NCBI GenBank assembly: GCA_959606905.1
Contig: CAUHML010000001.1
Span: 1 to 64,000 of the forward strand
Direction: 5' to 3'
DNA length: 64,000 nt
Origin: an uncultured Bacteroides sp.
Lineage (GTDB): Bacteria > Bacteroidota > Bacteroidia > Bacteroidales > Bacteroidaceae
Both the position numbers and the translations under genes were made by a program. A model generated the notes under the pieces. That model was not told the origin of the DNA. It searched no databases and saw only the letters and a list, made by a program, of their open reading frames with translations. Shown here in pieces: positions 41,480-51,219 of this stretch (position 1 is its first letter; every line of letters begins with the position of its first letter).

Positions 41480-42928
41480 TCACTGGCGATTGTCAACACG
41501 GACAAGGCGAATGGAACAAGCGTCATTGGCATGAGGCCATTCACGTACTCCTGCCTGGTCTACAGCTTTCGCGTCTTTCTCCGATAAATTATATCCTCGT
41601 CCGGCATTTCCATAGAAGAAGAAGGCTTGCCTTGAATATCTCCAGACAGAAGTACCGTTGTATATCTGTCCGGCAGCTACTATGCTCAAACCTGTTAAGT
41701 TTGAAATCGAATTAATATCAAACTCACCTGCTCCGCCATTATCCCATGTATATCCCAATACAAGCAATGTACCTAACTGATCCTTTCCGATATACTTGAA
41801 CAGGCGCTGCCAATCGGTTGCATTTCCCATTAAACCGGCAGCATTCGTTCCACCTCCGGTAGAAATACGCCACATACCGTCGACAATGCTGCCTGCCAGC
41901 AGGTCTTCCTGCGCAACGACTTTACTCGTGTACAAATATCCATATAAGGCAGCGTCAATGGACGCACTTCCATTGGGATACGTACAACAAGCAACAGACT
42001 TATCCAAAGAAGCCAGAGGAACCAACGGAATCTCCGTTCCGTCACTATATTTAGTTGTCCGTAGATTGGAACCCAACCAGACTTCACTACCGATTTTGAC
42101 TACCGGATAAGAATTACCTTCCATATCGCTGACCAGATACGGTTCGGGAACAGTTTCTTTTACAGCTTCTTCCGGTTCCTTCTTCGTAATGCCATAAGAA
42201 GAAAGATAAACCGTGTGTACAGCTTCCGAGGTTCCGGCCACATAGTCAAGCGTATTTTCCGCATAGTCGAACGAAGCTGTTCCTCCATTCTCGATAGCTT
42301 CGGAGACATTGCCTTCATCATCCACCAGATAAGCAACAAATCCTCTGGTATAGTCGGCCGCCCCACCTTCGCCGGTATAGACAACGACTGCCCTTGAAGC
42401 AATATTGTCATTCTTCAGATATTCCAGACAGATTTCCGCAACCTTCAGGTTACCGTCCATTACTTTGTAAATCTTCGTAGCATCGAAGTCGCTGACAGAA
42501 GGAATATTGAACTTATAAGTTCCTTCTATCGGATAGATCGGTTCCGGTGTCTTTGCTTCCTGTACCACTTCTATCTTGCAGGTAATCGAGAATACCTTGA
42601 CGGTGAGAATCGTAGAACGGGCAATCGTCCGGGGATTATCCACCAAAGTGACCGCTATCTTGTTTCCGGAAAGCGCTGCGCTACACCAGCTTTTCGCATC
42701 AGCGGGCACAGCAATAGAAATCGTGGAGTTCTCCATATTGGTTACAATCTCCACCTCCCCCGCTGCATCCTTGGCGGGAAGCGTAATACTCTCTTCCGGT
42801 GTAGTCAGTACAACCGGAGTGACGCCGGGATCACCGGCAACAGCTACCGAATAATAATCGTCGCACGCATTCATTGCCAAAGCAAGAACAAGCAACATTG
42901 CGCCATATATAAATCTTATTCTTTTCAT
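41480..42928 (-). CDS. Lipoprotein with BACON-like and FISUMP domains (PUL2)
   Basis: A 482-residue lipoprotein (LAMNAC, Cys22, then DDYY). A BACON-like Ig domain (about 40-130; ends TCKIEVVQEA) is followed by a lipocalin-like beta region (about 140-260). From about 265 it carries a Fibrobacter-succinogenes-major-type (FISUMP) domain: YPVVKIGSEVWLGSNLRTTK and the conserved SIRLVRV ending. FISUMP domains are C-type-lectin-like surface modules of unknown ligand. In PUL2 it probably binds glycan on the cell surface, next to SusD. No catalytic residues seen. 36 bp upstream of GH89. Confidence 0.78.
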   Translation of the reverse strand: MKRIRFIYGAMLLVLALAMNACDDYYSVAVAGDPGVTPVVLTTPEESITLPAKDAAGEVEIVTNMENSTISIAVPADAKSWCSAALSGNKIAVTLVDNPRTIARSTILTVKVFSITCKIEVVQEAKTPEPIYPIEGTYKFNIPSVSDFDATKIYKVMDGNLKVAEICLEYLKNDNIASRAVVVYTGEGGAADYTRGFVAYLVDDEGNVSEAIENGGTASFDYAENTLDYVAGTSEAVHTVYLSSYGITKKEPEEAVKETVPEPYLVSDMEGNSYPVVKIGSEVWLGSNLRTTKYSDGTEIPLVPLASLDKSVACCTYPNGSASIDAALYGYLYTSKVVAQEDLLAGSIVDGMWRISTGGGTNAAGLMGNATDWQRLFKYIGKDQLGTLLVLGYTWDNGGAGEFDINSISNLTGLSIVAAGQIYNGTSVWRYSRQAFFFYGNAGRGYNLSEKDAKAVDQAGVREWPHANDACSIRLVRVDNRQ

Positions 42929-42942
42929 TGTTCCAAACTTAT

Positions 42943-44607
42943 TTATTCAACAGAAGGAATATTCTCTAACGCATCCAGATCAATGTCAGGAGTAGTCCCA
43001 CCGGAAGAACGGGTGAACATCGTCCCATAGTCCGTATGATCGTCTGTGAATCCGAAACTCTTCAACACAAATCCGCCATTCGCCTGGTCTACCGAACCGG
43101 AATAGTCATATCTCAATCCGCTTCTTCCCGTATCGTCGCAAGAGAACTTAGCACCGGTAATCTCTTTCCACTCGCCGGAAGCAAGCCTCATCCATTGATT
43201 CTTATACAATACGGAACGGGGATAGATCGAGTTGATCGGGTCAAAGTTTTCGAGGAACGAATAAGCTCCTTTATACCATGTATTCGTTTCCGGGCGCGAG
43301 AAAGAAGCAATCAGCTTCCATTCACCGTCAGCATAGAAATAGCCCGTATAGACGGTACTTCCATTTCCGTCAGGTTTCACCCGTACAAGAGCTTTGTACA
43401 CCGTACCGGCTGTCCAGTTATAATGCAGCCAGCTTTGTCCGCCACTGCCCTCATTACCAAACTCACCGATAGTAACGTTCGCTCCTTTCCGTAACACCTT
43501 GACTCTCTTTTCTTCCGGTATATCTTCCGGATCATCGGTAGTATAAGGACTCCACACAGAGAACAAGACTTTATGCTCGCCCGAAGTAGTCTGCTGGATA
43601 CCCATATATCCTTCGGAGAAACCGTTCATCATATAATATGTACTGTTCAGAGCATTTTCCGGTGTCACCAATACTTCATTATAGAAATATTCGGCATTAC
43701 CCGTGGGCTGTGTATAGAACCAGTGTACGGAAGAACCTCTGCGGTAGAAGTAGCAGTTCTTGTCTCCCTCGTTCATCTTCTCTTCCGTCACAAAATGATT
43801 GGTACCCAAAGCAGCCTGTCCGCCAATCCGGTAACCGGTGACGTCACCGAAAGACTTGCCGCTCTTCGATACTCCTTGCATATCCACCCGGATATATCCC
43901 GGCTTCTCTACCGGAATCGTAGCAATGCCGTATATCTTGGAAGTCGGGCCGCTGATTGTAATATTATACACCTTATCCTGCACTTTGAAACGTACAACAC
44001 TGTTTCCGGTTTCGTTGCTTCCCACAGCCGCCAGATTCAAGTCGCCCGCTTCGCCCACATAGAAGTAAGTGCTGCTGACAATCGTTTCATCCGCCCAGGT
44101 AGCTTTAAACTTTCCGGTATAATTGTCGATATAAGTAGAACCTTTCGGATAAGTCACATACGAGTTTCCGGCAAAAGGAACAGAAACCGGCACATCCGCT
44201 TCGGTAAATGAAACCGTCGGATGTTCCTGTATTTCGCCATTGACGGACTTTTGAATTACATTAATCGTATCCAGACGAGCCAGCGACGCCTTATTCAGAA
44301 TATAGATACGTCCCTCCCTGCTTAGTTCGGAAGAGTTTGCCGCCACACTCCAAGAGGCTCCGCCACCAGCCGCCGCCTTCATCCATTCTACGCTGGAGAC
44401 ATACCTCAATTCCACAGCCGGGTCACTCGGTGTAACAGTAAACGAAATATCACCACCCTCACCTTCCACAATCACCTTATCGGAAGGTGAAATTGTCACG
44501 GTCACTTGTTTCGCATTGTTTTCATCTGTTTTGTCATCGTCACAAGCTGAAGAAAAAACAGCCAGGAACAAGCATAAAATATAACTGATATTCATTTTCA
44601 TAAGCAT
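42943..44607 (-). CDS. DUF3472 lipoprotein with N-terminal BACON-like domain (PUL2)
   Basis: A 554-residue lipoprotein (VFSSAC, Cys22, then DDDK, surface-export type). A BACON-like domain (about 32-115; EGGDISFTVTPSD...) is followed by a DUF5077-like sandwich (about 130-250). DUF3472 comes next (about 265-530), with EGYMGIQQTTSGEHKVLFSV, GGQSWLHYNW and SFLENFDPI. DUF3472 proteins have a concanavalin-like look and may bind or cleave glycans, but activity is unproven. It lies 7 bp after susD and 14 bp before the FISUMP gene, in the surface glycan-binding position of the PUL. Confidence 0.8.
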   Translation of the reverse strand: MLMKMNISYILCLFLAVFSSACDDDKTDENNAKQVTVTISPSDKVIVEGEGGDISFTVTPSDPAVELRYVSSVEWMKAAAGGGASWSVAANSSELSREGRIYILNKASLARLDTINVIQKSVNGEIQEHPTVSFTEADVPVSVPFAGNSYVTYPKGSTYIDNYTGKFKATWADETIVSSTYFYVGEAGDLNLAAVGSNETGNSVVRFKVQDKVYNITISGPTSKIYGIATIPVEKPGYIRVDMQGVSKSGKSFGDVTGYRIGGQAALGTNHFVTEEKMNEGDKNCYFYRRGSSVHWFYTQPTGNAEYFYNEVLVTPENALNSTYYMMNGFSEGYMGIQQTTSGEHKVLFSVWSPYTTDDPEDIPEEKRVKVLRKGANVTIGEFGNEGSGGQSWLHYNWTAGTVYKALVRVKPDGNGSTVYTGYFYADGEWKLIASFSRPETNTWYKGAYSFLENFDPINSIYPRSVLYKNQWMRLASGEWKEITGAKFSCDDTGRSGLRYDYSGSVDQANGGFVLKSFGFTDDHTDYGTMFTRSSGGTTPDIDLDALENIPSVE

Positions 44608-44614
44608 TTTTCTA

Positions 44615-46462
44615 TTACCAATATTTATTTTGAACCAGTTTCTCGTTATTATCCAGATAGTTCTGATAGATAGGCCACAAGTACATCTTCTTCAGGAAAA
44701 CCCGTTTCTGTATCTCTGTCCGTTTGAAGTACTCTGTATTGGTCTTACCATCGGTGTTCATGCCCGAAATCGGAGTTTCGAAAACTTTCTCCGCCTCTTT
44801 CCAGCGACGAATATCCATATAACGCATTCCGCCTTCAAAGGCAAACTCCACTCTGCGTTCGTGATGAATCGCATCGCGCATCGCATCCTGTGACAGTCCG
44901 GATTGCAAGGCAGGCAGTCCGGCGCGCTCACGAATCAACTTCATGTATTTCTCGATATCCGCATTCCCCGGATCATACTCGTTCAATGCTTCCGCATAGC
45001 TCAGATACATCTCTGCCAGACGCACGATAATACCCGGTTTATACGGATAGGCGACCCCATGCCTGGTAGACGGATTAAGCGCTTTATTAATCTGATAACC
45101 CGCTATCGGACTATCATGAGAAGGTTTTCCGTCTTTTCCTTCGTTCAGGAAGTTATGTGTTCTCTTGGTGTCGTCGAACGAACAATATTCACCGTGAAAA
45201 CGAATGTTCGCATAAAAGCGCGGTTCGCGGTTGACGTACATATTATAGGTTCCTGCCGTGGTCACTAATCCGGCTTTTTTCTCCGAACTGCCATACAGGT
45301 ATTTCGTATCATAATAAGTGTCCGCACCGGAGTAGCCACTTTCCACATAACCGGAACCCGGCGCGTCAATGCTCAACCCGTTCTTCATAAAGAAAGCATC
45401 CACTACATTCTGCGTAGCACTGATGCATCCTGCCCAACCGGAACCACGAGGTAGTAAATGGTACTCATAAAGCCCGTTTGTCTTTCCGGGATAAGCCAAT
45501 ATAATTTCTTTATTATTTGTGGGAGTGGTCAGAAACAGATTGATACAGGACATCAGCGCATCAATGGAACCGTCGTCCAAATACTCTTTATATAGGTCAT
45601 ACTCAGGCATATCTATTACCAGTTTGGCAGCTTTTGCCGCTCTCTCCCATTTACTGTTATCCTTGCTTTGGCTGAAAAGCGGAGTGCCGTCTTTATTGAC
45701 CACATCCCTGAAATCCTCATTGCCGTTAAACAATGGGCTGGCAGCAAACATCAACATACGGGCACGCAATGCCAGACACGCTCCGGAAGTGGGACGACCG
45801 ACATTCACATCGTCATAAGAAGAAGGTAATACTTTGGAAAGTTCCATAAACTCATTGTCCAGATAATCGACAATCTCATCGTAAGGGGTACGTGCTTTCT
45901 GCAATACATCACCGGACTCGGTGACGTCTACTAACGAAGTGACCAGAGGGAACGGGCCGTAAACTTCCAACATCCTCGAATAATAGTATGCCATCAGGAA
46001 ACGTACTTCGTTCTTATAGCGTTCCACCAATTCGGCTGTCTGCCGCTGGTTCGGGATTTCTTTTACATTTTCCATAAAGATAAGCCCTGCACGTACTTTA
46101 CGATAAGTCTCCAGCCAGAGGTTCTTCCCGGGAACAATCGTAGTGGGAGTCCAACTTCCCTTCTGTACATTCATCAGGTTGCTCCACCCGAACTGGCTCA
46201 ATGAAGAAGCCATTTGAGTTTCGTCGCTCATCATATAGTATCCGTATCCTTCATAAGTCATATATTCCCACAAAGGGTCGGGAACAAGATTGTAAACACC
46301 TGCCAACCATTGCTTTGTATAATCTGCATTGTCAAACACAGCGTCCAGTGTCAACATATCATCCGGTTCTTTATCCAGATAATCACACGACGAGAAAATC
46401 GGAGCAAGGGCAACCGCCAGCATCAAGGTTCGGATATACTGTTTCATATGTATCTTTTTCAT
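44615..46462 (-). CDS. SusD/RagB-like outer-membrane glycan-binding lipoprotein (PUL2)
   Basis: A 615-residue SusD homologue. I chose ATG at 46462 because it gives a proper lipoprotein signal (FSSC, Cys26, then DYLDKEP) and starts 11 bp after susC; the frame stays open into susC but without signal character. Hallmarks include EVRFLMAYYYSRMLEVYGPF near 160, VRLAEMYLSYAEALNEYD and IHHERRVEFAFEGGMRYMDI. It forms the lid of the SusC pore and selects ligand. Confidence 0.95.
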   Translation of the reverse strand: MKKIHMKQYIRTLMLAVALAPIFSSCDYLDKEPDDMLTLDAVFDNADYTKQWLAGVYNLVPDPLWEYMTYEGYGYYMMSDETQMASSLSQFGWSNLMNVQKGSWTPTTIVPGKNLWLETYRKVRAGLIFMENVKEIPNQRQTAELVERYKNEVRFLMAYYYSRMLEVYGPFPLVTSLVDVTESGDVLQKARTPYDEIVDYLDNEFMELSKVLPSSYDDVNVGRPTSGACLALRARMLMFAASPLFNGNEDFRDVVNKDGTPLFSQSKDNSKWERAAKAAKLVIDMPEYDLYKEYLDDGSIDALMSCINLFLTTPTNNKEIILAYPGKTNGLYEYHLLPRGSGWAGCISATQNVVDAFFMKNGLSIDAPGSGYVESGYSGADTYYDTKYLYGSSEKKAGLVTTAGTYNMYVNREPRFYANIRFHGEYCSFDDTKRTHNFLNEGKDGKPSHDSPIAGYQINKALNPSTRHGVAYPYKPGIIVRLAEMYLSYAEALNEYDPGNADIEKYMKLIRERAGLPALQSGLSQDAMRDAIHHERRVEFAFEGGMRYMDIRRWKEAEKVFETPISGMNTDGKTNTEYFKRTEIQKRVFLKKMYLWPIYQNYLDNNEKLVQNKYW

Positions 46463-46473
46463 TGTACGTAAGA

Positions 46474-49400
46474 TTAAAATGTTACTTGAAAACCAAACGA
46501 ATAAACCTTCATCAGAGGATATTTCATTCCGTCGCTGGAACCGATTTCCGGGTCCCACATATCGAATGCGGCCCATGTCAGCAGATTACTGCCCCGGAAG
46601 AAAATACGCGCATCACGCATCATTGCCGCCTTCTGCCATTTCTTGGGGAAGGTATAGCCCACCTCGACATTCTTCAAGCGCAGATAGGAAGCGTCTTTCA
46701 GCCACCAGGTAGAATATTGCATATTGTTGGAACTCTTGTTGGTGGACAAACGCGGCCAAAATACCTGTCTGTACGGGTCATTCGGATCCCAACGGTCATC
46801 ACAATTGGCATAAATATTGCCCAATCCGCCGCCACCGCTACCGGGAATCAGCATATCTCCCTGAATCATATTGGAAACATTGGTGGAACCCTGGAAAAAC
46901 GCACTGAAATCAAAGCTTTTCCAACGAGCGCTGAACCCGAACCCATACACAATTTCCGGAACAGAAGGACGACCGATAGGCTGATAATCATAAGTATCCA
47001 CCTTGCCGTCGTGATTGGTATCTTCATAACGGATATCTCCCGGCTTCACCTGCTCGAACGTATGATTGGGGATTCCGTCAACCAATGTCCCGTCCGCCTT
47101 AAAGTCTTCCTCCTGGAACAGGCCGACCGCTTTCAATCCATAATACGTGTTCAGCGGATTTCCGGTACGCGCACGGGTGGTCTGTTTCATCGCCTCGGAT
47201 TCGTCATACTCCAGTATCTTGTTACGGCTGAAAGTGAAGTTGCCCCGTAAGGACAGGAAGAAGTCTTTTCCAAAACTCTTGTTCATCTCTAGACTAGCGT
47301 CGAATCCCTGGTTCTTCACGATACCGAAGTTGGCCCAGGGGTTCTTGTTGAATCCGGCAGTTTCGGGTATGGTCTTCCGTTGCATAAAGATATCCTCCCG
47401 TTTCTCGTGGAAATAGTCGGCTTGTATATTGATGCAATCCCAAAGCCCGATTTCAATGCCGATATCCGTTTTCTTCACGGTTTCCCAGGACAAATCTTCA
47501 ATACCGAAGTCACCTTCGAATCTTCCGTTAATGGTCTGATTACCGCTGGTTCCATAAACATATCCGGTTCCGGAAGTGATAGTGGACAGGAAGGCAAAAC
47601 GGCGTCCCGACAATTGGTCGTTTCCCACTAACCCGTAAGAACCACGGATTTTCAGTTTTGACAATACGGAAGCGGTGCTTTCCATAAACTTCTCGTTCGT
47701 AACAAGCCAACCACCGGCTACGGAAGGGAAGAATCCCCATTTATGTCCCTTGCTGAAGTTCTCCGAACCATTATAACCGAAGTTTCCCTCAATAAAATAC
47801 CTGCCTTTATAACTGTAAGACAGACGGGCGGCAATTCCCTGTGTGCGGTGGGGAAGTGAATTGATAGCCGAAGTGGCGTCCGCATCCACGTAATCGCGCA
47901 TATTGTATAGCAGCAAACCGTCTATCTGATGTGCATCCGCCAGCAAACGGCTGTAAGACAACTGGCCTTCCATATACATGGTACGGTTACCACCCGCTTC
48001 TTTCGAATATTTCAAATAATCGTCCCCTTCATTGGTGACGCTCGTCAGCAGGTTGCCGTCCGCATCACGTCCGGTAGCCATATAAGTGGTCTGTTTCTTG
48101 GTTCTCAAGAATGAGTTCCAGGCATACGTGTCGAATGAGAAGGTAGCTTTCGCCTTCAAGCCTTTCAAGGGATGCCATAACTTACCAATATCCTGTGTAA
48201 CGGCGAAAACGGACTGTAAACTGCTGATATAGCTGGAGATAAACCCCGAATGTGTAGCGGCAGCCCACGGGTTGGTCTGCGATGTATTTGCCGGAATTTG
48301 TCCGTTCGAGTAAATCACCGGATGTACAATCGGGGTGTTTTTAAAAGCCAGTTTGATTATATCAGTAAAAGGAGTACGGGGGTTTTCATCACTGGATGTG
48401 GTGTATCCCGGCGTGCGCTGATTGAGGATATATCCTCCCAGACTTACATTAATTTCAGTAGAAGGAGTCAGGTTCATATCCAGATTGGTACGTATATTGT
48501 AACGGGACAATTTATTGGAAGCGTCATATTCTACGCCCGGGTCCGTAACCGTCATCCCTTTTTCACCGTAGTAGGCAAGAATCAAGCTATAACGCAACCG
48601 CTCGCTACCTCCGTTGATGTCCAATGAAACACGTCCGCTCGGCACATAATCCTTTGTCACTGCCTTCAGCCAGTTTACGTTCGGATATAAGTCGGGGTCG
48701 GTACCGTTGCGGGTGGCATTGATAGCAGCTTGCGTATACATATCTTTCCCCGAAGAGAACTGGCTGGCGACATTCATCACTTCCATATATTTGGCACCAT
48801 CGACAAATTCAGGCAACATAGTCGGAGCAGAGAAACCATAATCAGCCTTTATCTGGATACGGGGTTTACCAATCTGGCCACGCTTGGTCTGTATCAGGAT
48901 AACTCCGTTGGCTCCCTTCACACCATAGACTGCCGTAGCGGTGGCGTCCTTCAAGACAGAGAAAGACTCGATCTCCTCCGGAGAAAGATTACTCAGACTA
49001 CGTTCGATTCCGTCGACCAGCACCAGCGGAGTCGTTCCCGAACCGAAAGATGAAATACCGCGAATCCAGAAGTCGGAAGCATCATTGCCCGGCTCCCCGC
49101 TTCTTTGTACGGCAATAATACCCGCTACCTGTCCTGCCAATGCATTGGTGACGGAACGGCTCTGATTAATCTGCAAGGCGGCAGGCTTCATAGTGGTAAT
49201 AGCTCCAATGACACTCTCTCTTTTTTGAGAGCCATATCCTACCACAACTACTTCTTCCAGACCTTTCACATCGGATTCGAGCTTTACCGACAGATTCGTC
49301 TGCTTTCCTACCACTACCCTCAACGGAATAAATCCGATATAGGTAAACTTCAGGACAGAAGAAGGACCGGATATATTATACATCGAGAAGTTTCCGTTCA

Positions 49401-49893
49401 TATCGGTTACAACCACATTGTTGGTTCCTTCTTCCTGTATGTTTACCCCGATCAGGGGCTCTCCCTTTTCGTCGCTCACGTGTCCCGTCACCTTCAGAGA
49501 AGTTTTCTGGACGACTGCCTGACTTTTCTTACTCACCGTGACCTGCCTGTTGGTAATCTTATAAGTCAAACCTGTCGACTGTAAAACTTTATCCAATATT
49601 TTATCCAGCGTTTGCTTATTTACATGAATACTGACTTTTCCATTCAAGTCGGTAAGCAACTCGTCCGAAAAAATAAATACGTACTCCGTATTTTTCTCTA
49701 TTATGTTAAATACTTCACGTATCGTCACATTATTCAGACTCAGCGAAAGCTGCGGTAACTGCATCGTAGTGGTCTCTGCCAACGAAGGAACGGTGAAAGA
49801 CACACATAAAAAGAGCAAAACAATTCGAGGAATGTTCAACATCCTTTTATATAAATAAGTATTCGTTAATTTCAAATGAGCATTTTTTTCCAT
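46474..49893 (-). CDS. SusC-like TonB-dependent receptor with STN signalling domain (PUL2)
   Basis: A 1139-residue outer-membrane transporter. Signal peptide about 18-40, STN domain about 46-118 (SLNNVTIREVFNIIEKNTEY), carboxypeptidase-regulatory-like domain about 135-212, plug from LEEVVVVGYGSQKR, then the barrel ending VYSFGFQVTF. The STN domain fits control by the FecR/ECF pair encoded upstream. It imports glycan fragments by TonB energy. A candidate antisense RNA (49906-49984) begins just outside its start codon. Base composition of this PUL is visibly more GC-rich than PUL1. Confidence 0.95.
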   Translation of the reverse strand: MEKNAHLKLTNTYLYKRMLNIPRIVLLFLCVSFTVPSLAETTTMQLPQLSLSLNNVTIREVFNIIEKNTEYVFIFSDELLTDLNGKVSIHVNKQTLDKILDKVLQSTGLTYKITNRQVTVSKKSQAVVQKTSLKVTGHVSDEKGEPLIGVNIQEEGTNNVVVTDMNGNFSMYNISGPSSVLKFTYIGFIPLRVVVGKQTNLSVKLESDVKGLEEVVVVGYGSQKRESVIGAITTMKPAALQINQSRSVTNALAGQVAGIIAVQRSGEPGNDASDFWIRGISSFGSGTTPLVLVDGIERSLSNLSPEEIESFSVLKDATATAVYGVKGANGVILIQTKRGQIGKPRIQIKADYGFSAPTMLPEFVDGAKYMEVMNVASQFSSGKDMYTQAAINATRNGTDPDLYPNVNWLKAVTKDYVPSGRVSLDINGGSERLRYSLILAYYGEKGMTVTDPGVEYDASNKLSRYNIRTNLDMNLTPSTEINVSLGGYILNQRTPGYTTSSDENPRTPFTDIIKLAFKNTPIVHPVIYSNGQIPANTSQTNPWAAATHSGFISSYISSLQSVFAVTQDIGKLWHPLKGLKAKATFSFDTYAWNSFLRTKKQTTYMATGRDADGNLLTSVTNEGDDYLKYSKEAGGNRTMYMEGQLSYSRLLADAHQIDGLLLYNMRDYVDADATSAINSLPHRTQGIAARLSYSYKGRYFIEGNFGYNGSENFSKGHKWGFFPSVAGGWLVTNEKFMESTASVLSKLKIRGSYGLVGNDQLSGRRFAFLSTITSGTGYVYGTSGNQTINGRFEGDFGIEDLSWETVKKTDIGIEIGLWDCINIQADYFHEKREDIFMQRKTIPETAGFNKNPWANFGIVKNQGFDASLEMNKSFGKDFFLSLRGNFTFSRNKILEYDESEAMKQTTRARTGNPLNTYYGLKAVGLFQEEDFKADGTLVDGIPNHTFEQVKPGDIRYEDTNHDGKVDTYDYQPIGRPSVPEIVYGFGFSARWKSFDFSAFFQGSTNVSNMIQGDMLIPGSGGGGLGNIYANCDDRWDPNDPYRQVFWPRLSTNKSSNNMQYSTWWLKDASYLRLKNVEVGYTFPKKWQKAAMMRDARIFFRGSNLLTWAAFDMWDPEIGSSDGMKYPLMKVYSFGFQVTF

Positions 49894-49900
49894 ACATTTG
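49893..49900 (+). promoter_or_regulatory. Antisense -7 box over the susC start codon (PUL2)
   Basis: Plus strand TACATTTG, beginning on the complement of the A of the susC ATG, as in PUL1. A TTTC at 49870-49873 (one mismatch to TTTG) sits 19 bp upstream. Confidence 0.6.
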
Positions 49901-49905
49901 ATTGT

Positions 49906-49984
49906 TGTTTAGAATTGCTTTTAATGTTTTATTAGTGAACTAAATTACACCGGATAATACGGCCATATTATCCGGTTTTTTATT
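49906..49984 (+). ncRNA. Candidate DonS-type cis-antisense RNA to the PUL2 susC leader
   Basis: A plus-strand promoter (TTTC, 19 bp, TACATTTG) at 49870-49900 is followed by a strong intrinsic terminator: ACCGGATAATA (49951-49961), loop CGGCCA, TATTATCCGGT (49968-49978), then TTTTT. The RNA would be about 78 nt and antisense to the whole susC leader up to the fecR-susC hairpin. The same parts occur at the same spacing in PUL1. This is the position of described DonS-like repressor RNAs. The 5' end is estimated. Confidence 0.6.
49951..49984 (+). terminator. Intrinsic terminator in the fecR-susC gap (PUL2)
   Basis: A perfect 11-bp stem with a six-base loop and a run of T on the plus strand. On the minus strand the stem has no U tract, so the susC mRNA would carry it as a leader hairpin, not as a terminator. 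Confidence 0.75.
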
Positions 49985-50013
49985 CCGTTTATTTTACCAT
50001 AGGCTATCTTGTT

Positions 50014-51219
50014 TTAAGGGTTCATACTAATGATTATTTCATTTTGATTGGTTTCATACCGCACACCAAATATTTCTTCTATAATCCGTAATGTCTTGTC
50101 TACATCGTCAAACAGAATCAGCTTTCCTGTACATGACTTCACAGCCGTCTTCTCATCACAATGTATATCTACTCCATAATAACGTGACAACCGGAGTGCA
50201 ATGCTTTCCAGACTCTCGCTCGTAAATTGCCAGATTCCGTCCTTCCAGGTAATGTACTGAAGTGCGTTTACATGGGTAATCATAGGTCCCCGGTTCGTTG
50301 TATGATACATCTGATCGGGATGCAGGAAGATTTCTTTCGCCTCCTTCTCTTTTGTTTCTTCTTTGGAACAAACCGAAACACTGCCTTCTACCAACACAAC
50401 CGACTTCTCCTTGTCCGCCTTATAGGAAGTTACATTAAACTTTGTACCGTACACCCGGACATCAAATCCCGAAGTATGTACATAGAAAGGACGTTCCTTA
50501 TCTTTAGCCACCTCAATATAGATTTCTCCGTCGACATAAATGCTGCGCTCTTTTCCTTCCATATTGACGGGAAATCTCACCTCTGTACCGGAGTTGATCC
50601 ACACTTTTGTGCCATCCCGCAATGTCAGAAACGAACGCTTGCCATAAGGTACCAGCAAAGTGCTATATGTCACATCCGCATCTATCCGTGATTTATAAGT
50701 CGAGTTGGACGAACGTCCGTTTACCTCTATCTCATCTTCCTTCGTCCAACTAATATCCGCATCCTCCGCCATAGCTATCGTTTTCTTTTCGCCGATTATT
50801 AGTTGCACATCCTGAATCGTATCCAGTCGCACAGACTGTACGTCGGTCAGCATCACATTGACTTTCTCTCCCGTAAAGTCCCTCAGCGGAGAAACCAAAA
50901 GAAACAGCAGTATCAGGCTCGCCGCCACACTGGTGCTCCAATAAATAAAGCGGCGGACTCTATGCCTGCGATAACGGGCATATATATTTTGAAGCATTTT
51001 ATCTTCTTCCCGACGGGAAAGTGAAACGTGATTGATCGTTACTGAATGCAAGGTCCGGACAGCGTCGGAAAGATTGGCTTCCTGGTGCGGATATTGTTGT
51101 AGTACTTGTTTCCAGAACTCATCCAGTGTTTCTGTCGGCGCCAGTTGCCATTGGAGAAACAAATCGTCTTCCAAGAAATCCTTGACAGAATAATTCTCGT
51201 ATTTAATATCAATAGTCAT
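50014..51219 (-). CDS. FecR-family anti-sigma factor (PUL2)
   Basis: A 401-residue inner-membrane protein. Cytoplasmic sigma-binding region 1-88, one membrane helix about 91-110, periplasmic FecR domain about 175-290 (RSFLTLRDGTKVWINSGTEV; GEIYIEVAKDKERPFYV) and C-terminal DUF4974/STN-like domain about 320-398 (FTSESLESIALRLSRYYGVD). It should hold the ECF sigma until the SusC STN domain signals ligand. It lies 197 bp after the sigma gene and 120 bp before susC. Confidence 0.93.
   Translation of the reverse strand: MTIDIKYENYSVKDFLEDDLFLQWQLAPTETLDEFWKQVLQQYPHQEANLSDAVRTLHSVTINHVSLSRREEDKMLQNIYARYRRHRVRRFIYWSTSVAASLILLFLLVSPLRDFTGEKVNVMLTDVQSVRLDTIQDVQLIIGEKKTIAMAEDADISWTKEDEIEVNGRSSNSTYKSRIDADVTYSTLLVPYGKRSFLTLRDGTKVWINSGTEVRFPVNMEGKERSIYVDGEIYIEVAKDKERPFYVHTSGFDVRVYGTKFNVTSYKADKEKSVVLVEGSVSVCSKEETKEKEAKEIFLHPDQMYHTTNRGPMITHVNALQYITWKDGIWQFTSESLESIALRLSRYYGVDIHCDEKTAVKSCTGKLILFDDVDKTLRIIEEIFGVRYETNQNEIIISMNP

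Noticed and set aside
46463..46576. Upstream start for the PUL2 SusD
   Set aside because: It would overlap susC and bury the lipoprotein signal 38 residues inside.
46201..47250. 349-codon plus-strand frame across the susD start and susC end
   Set aside because: Antisense to two well-supported genes and without protein-like motifs.
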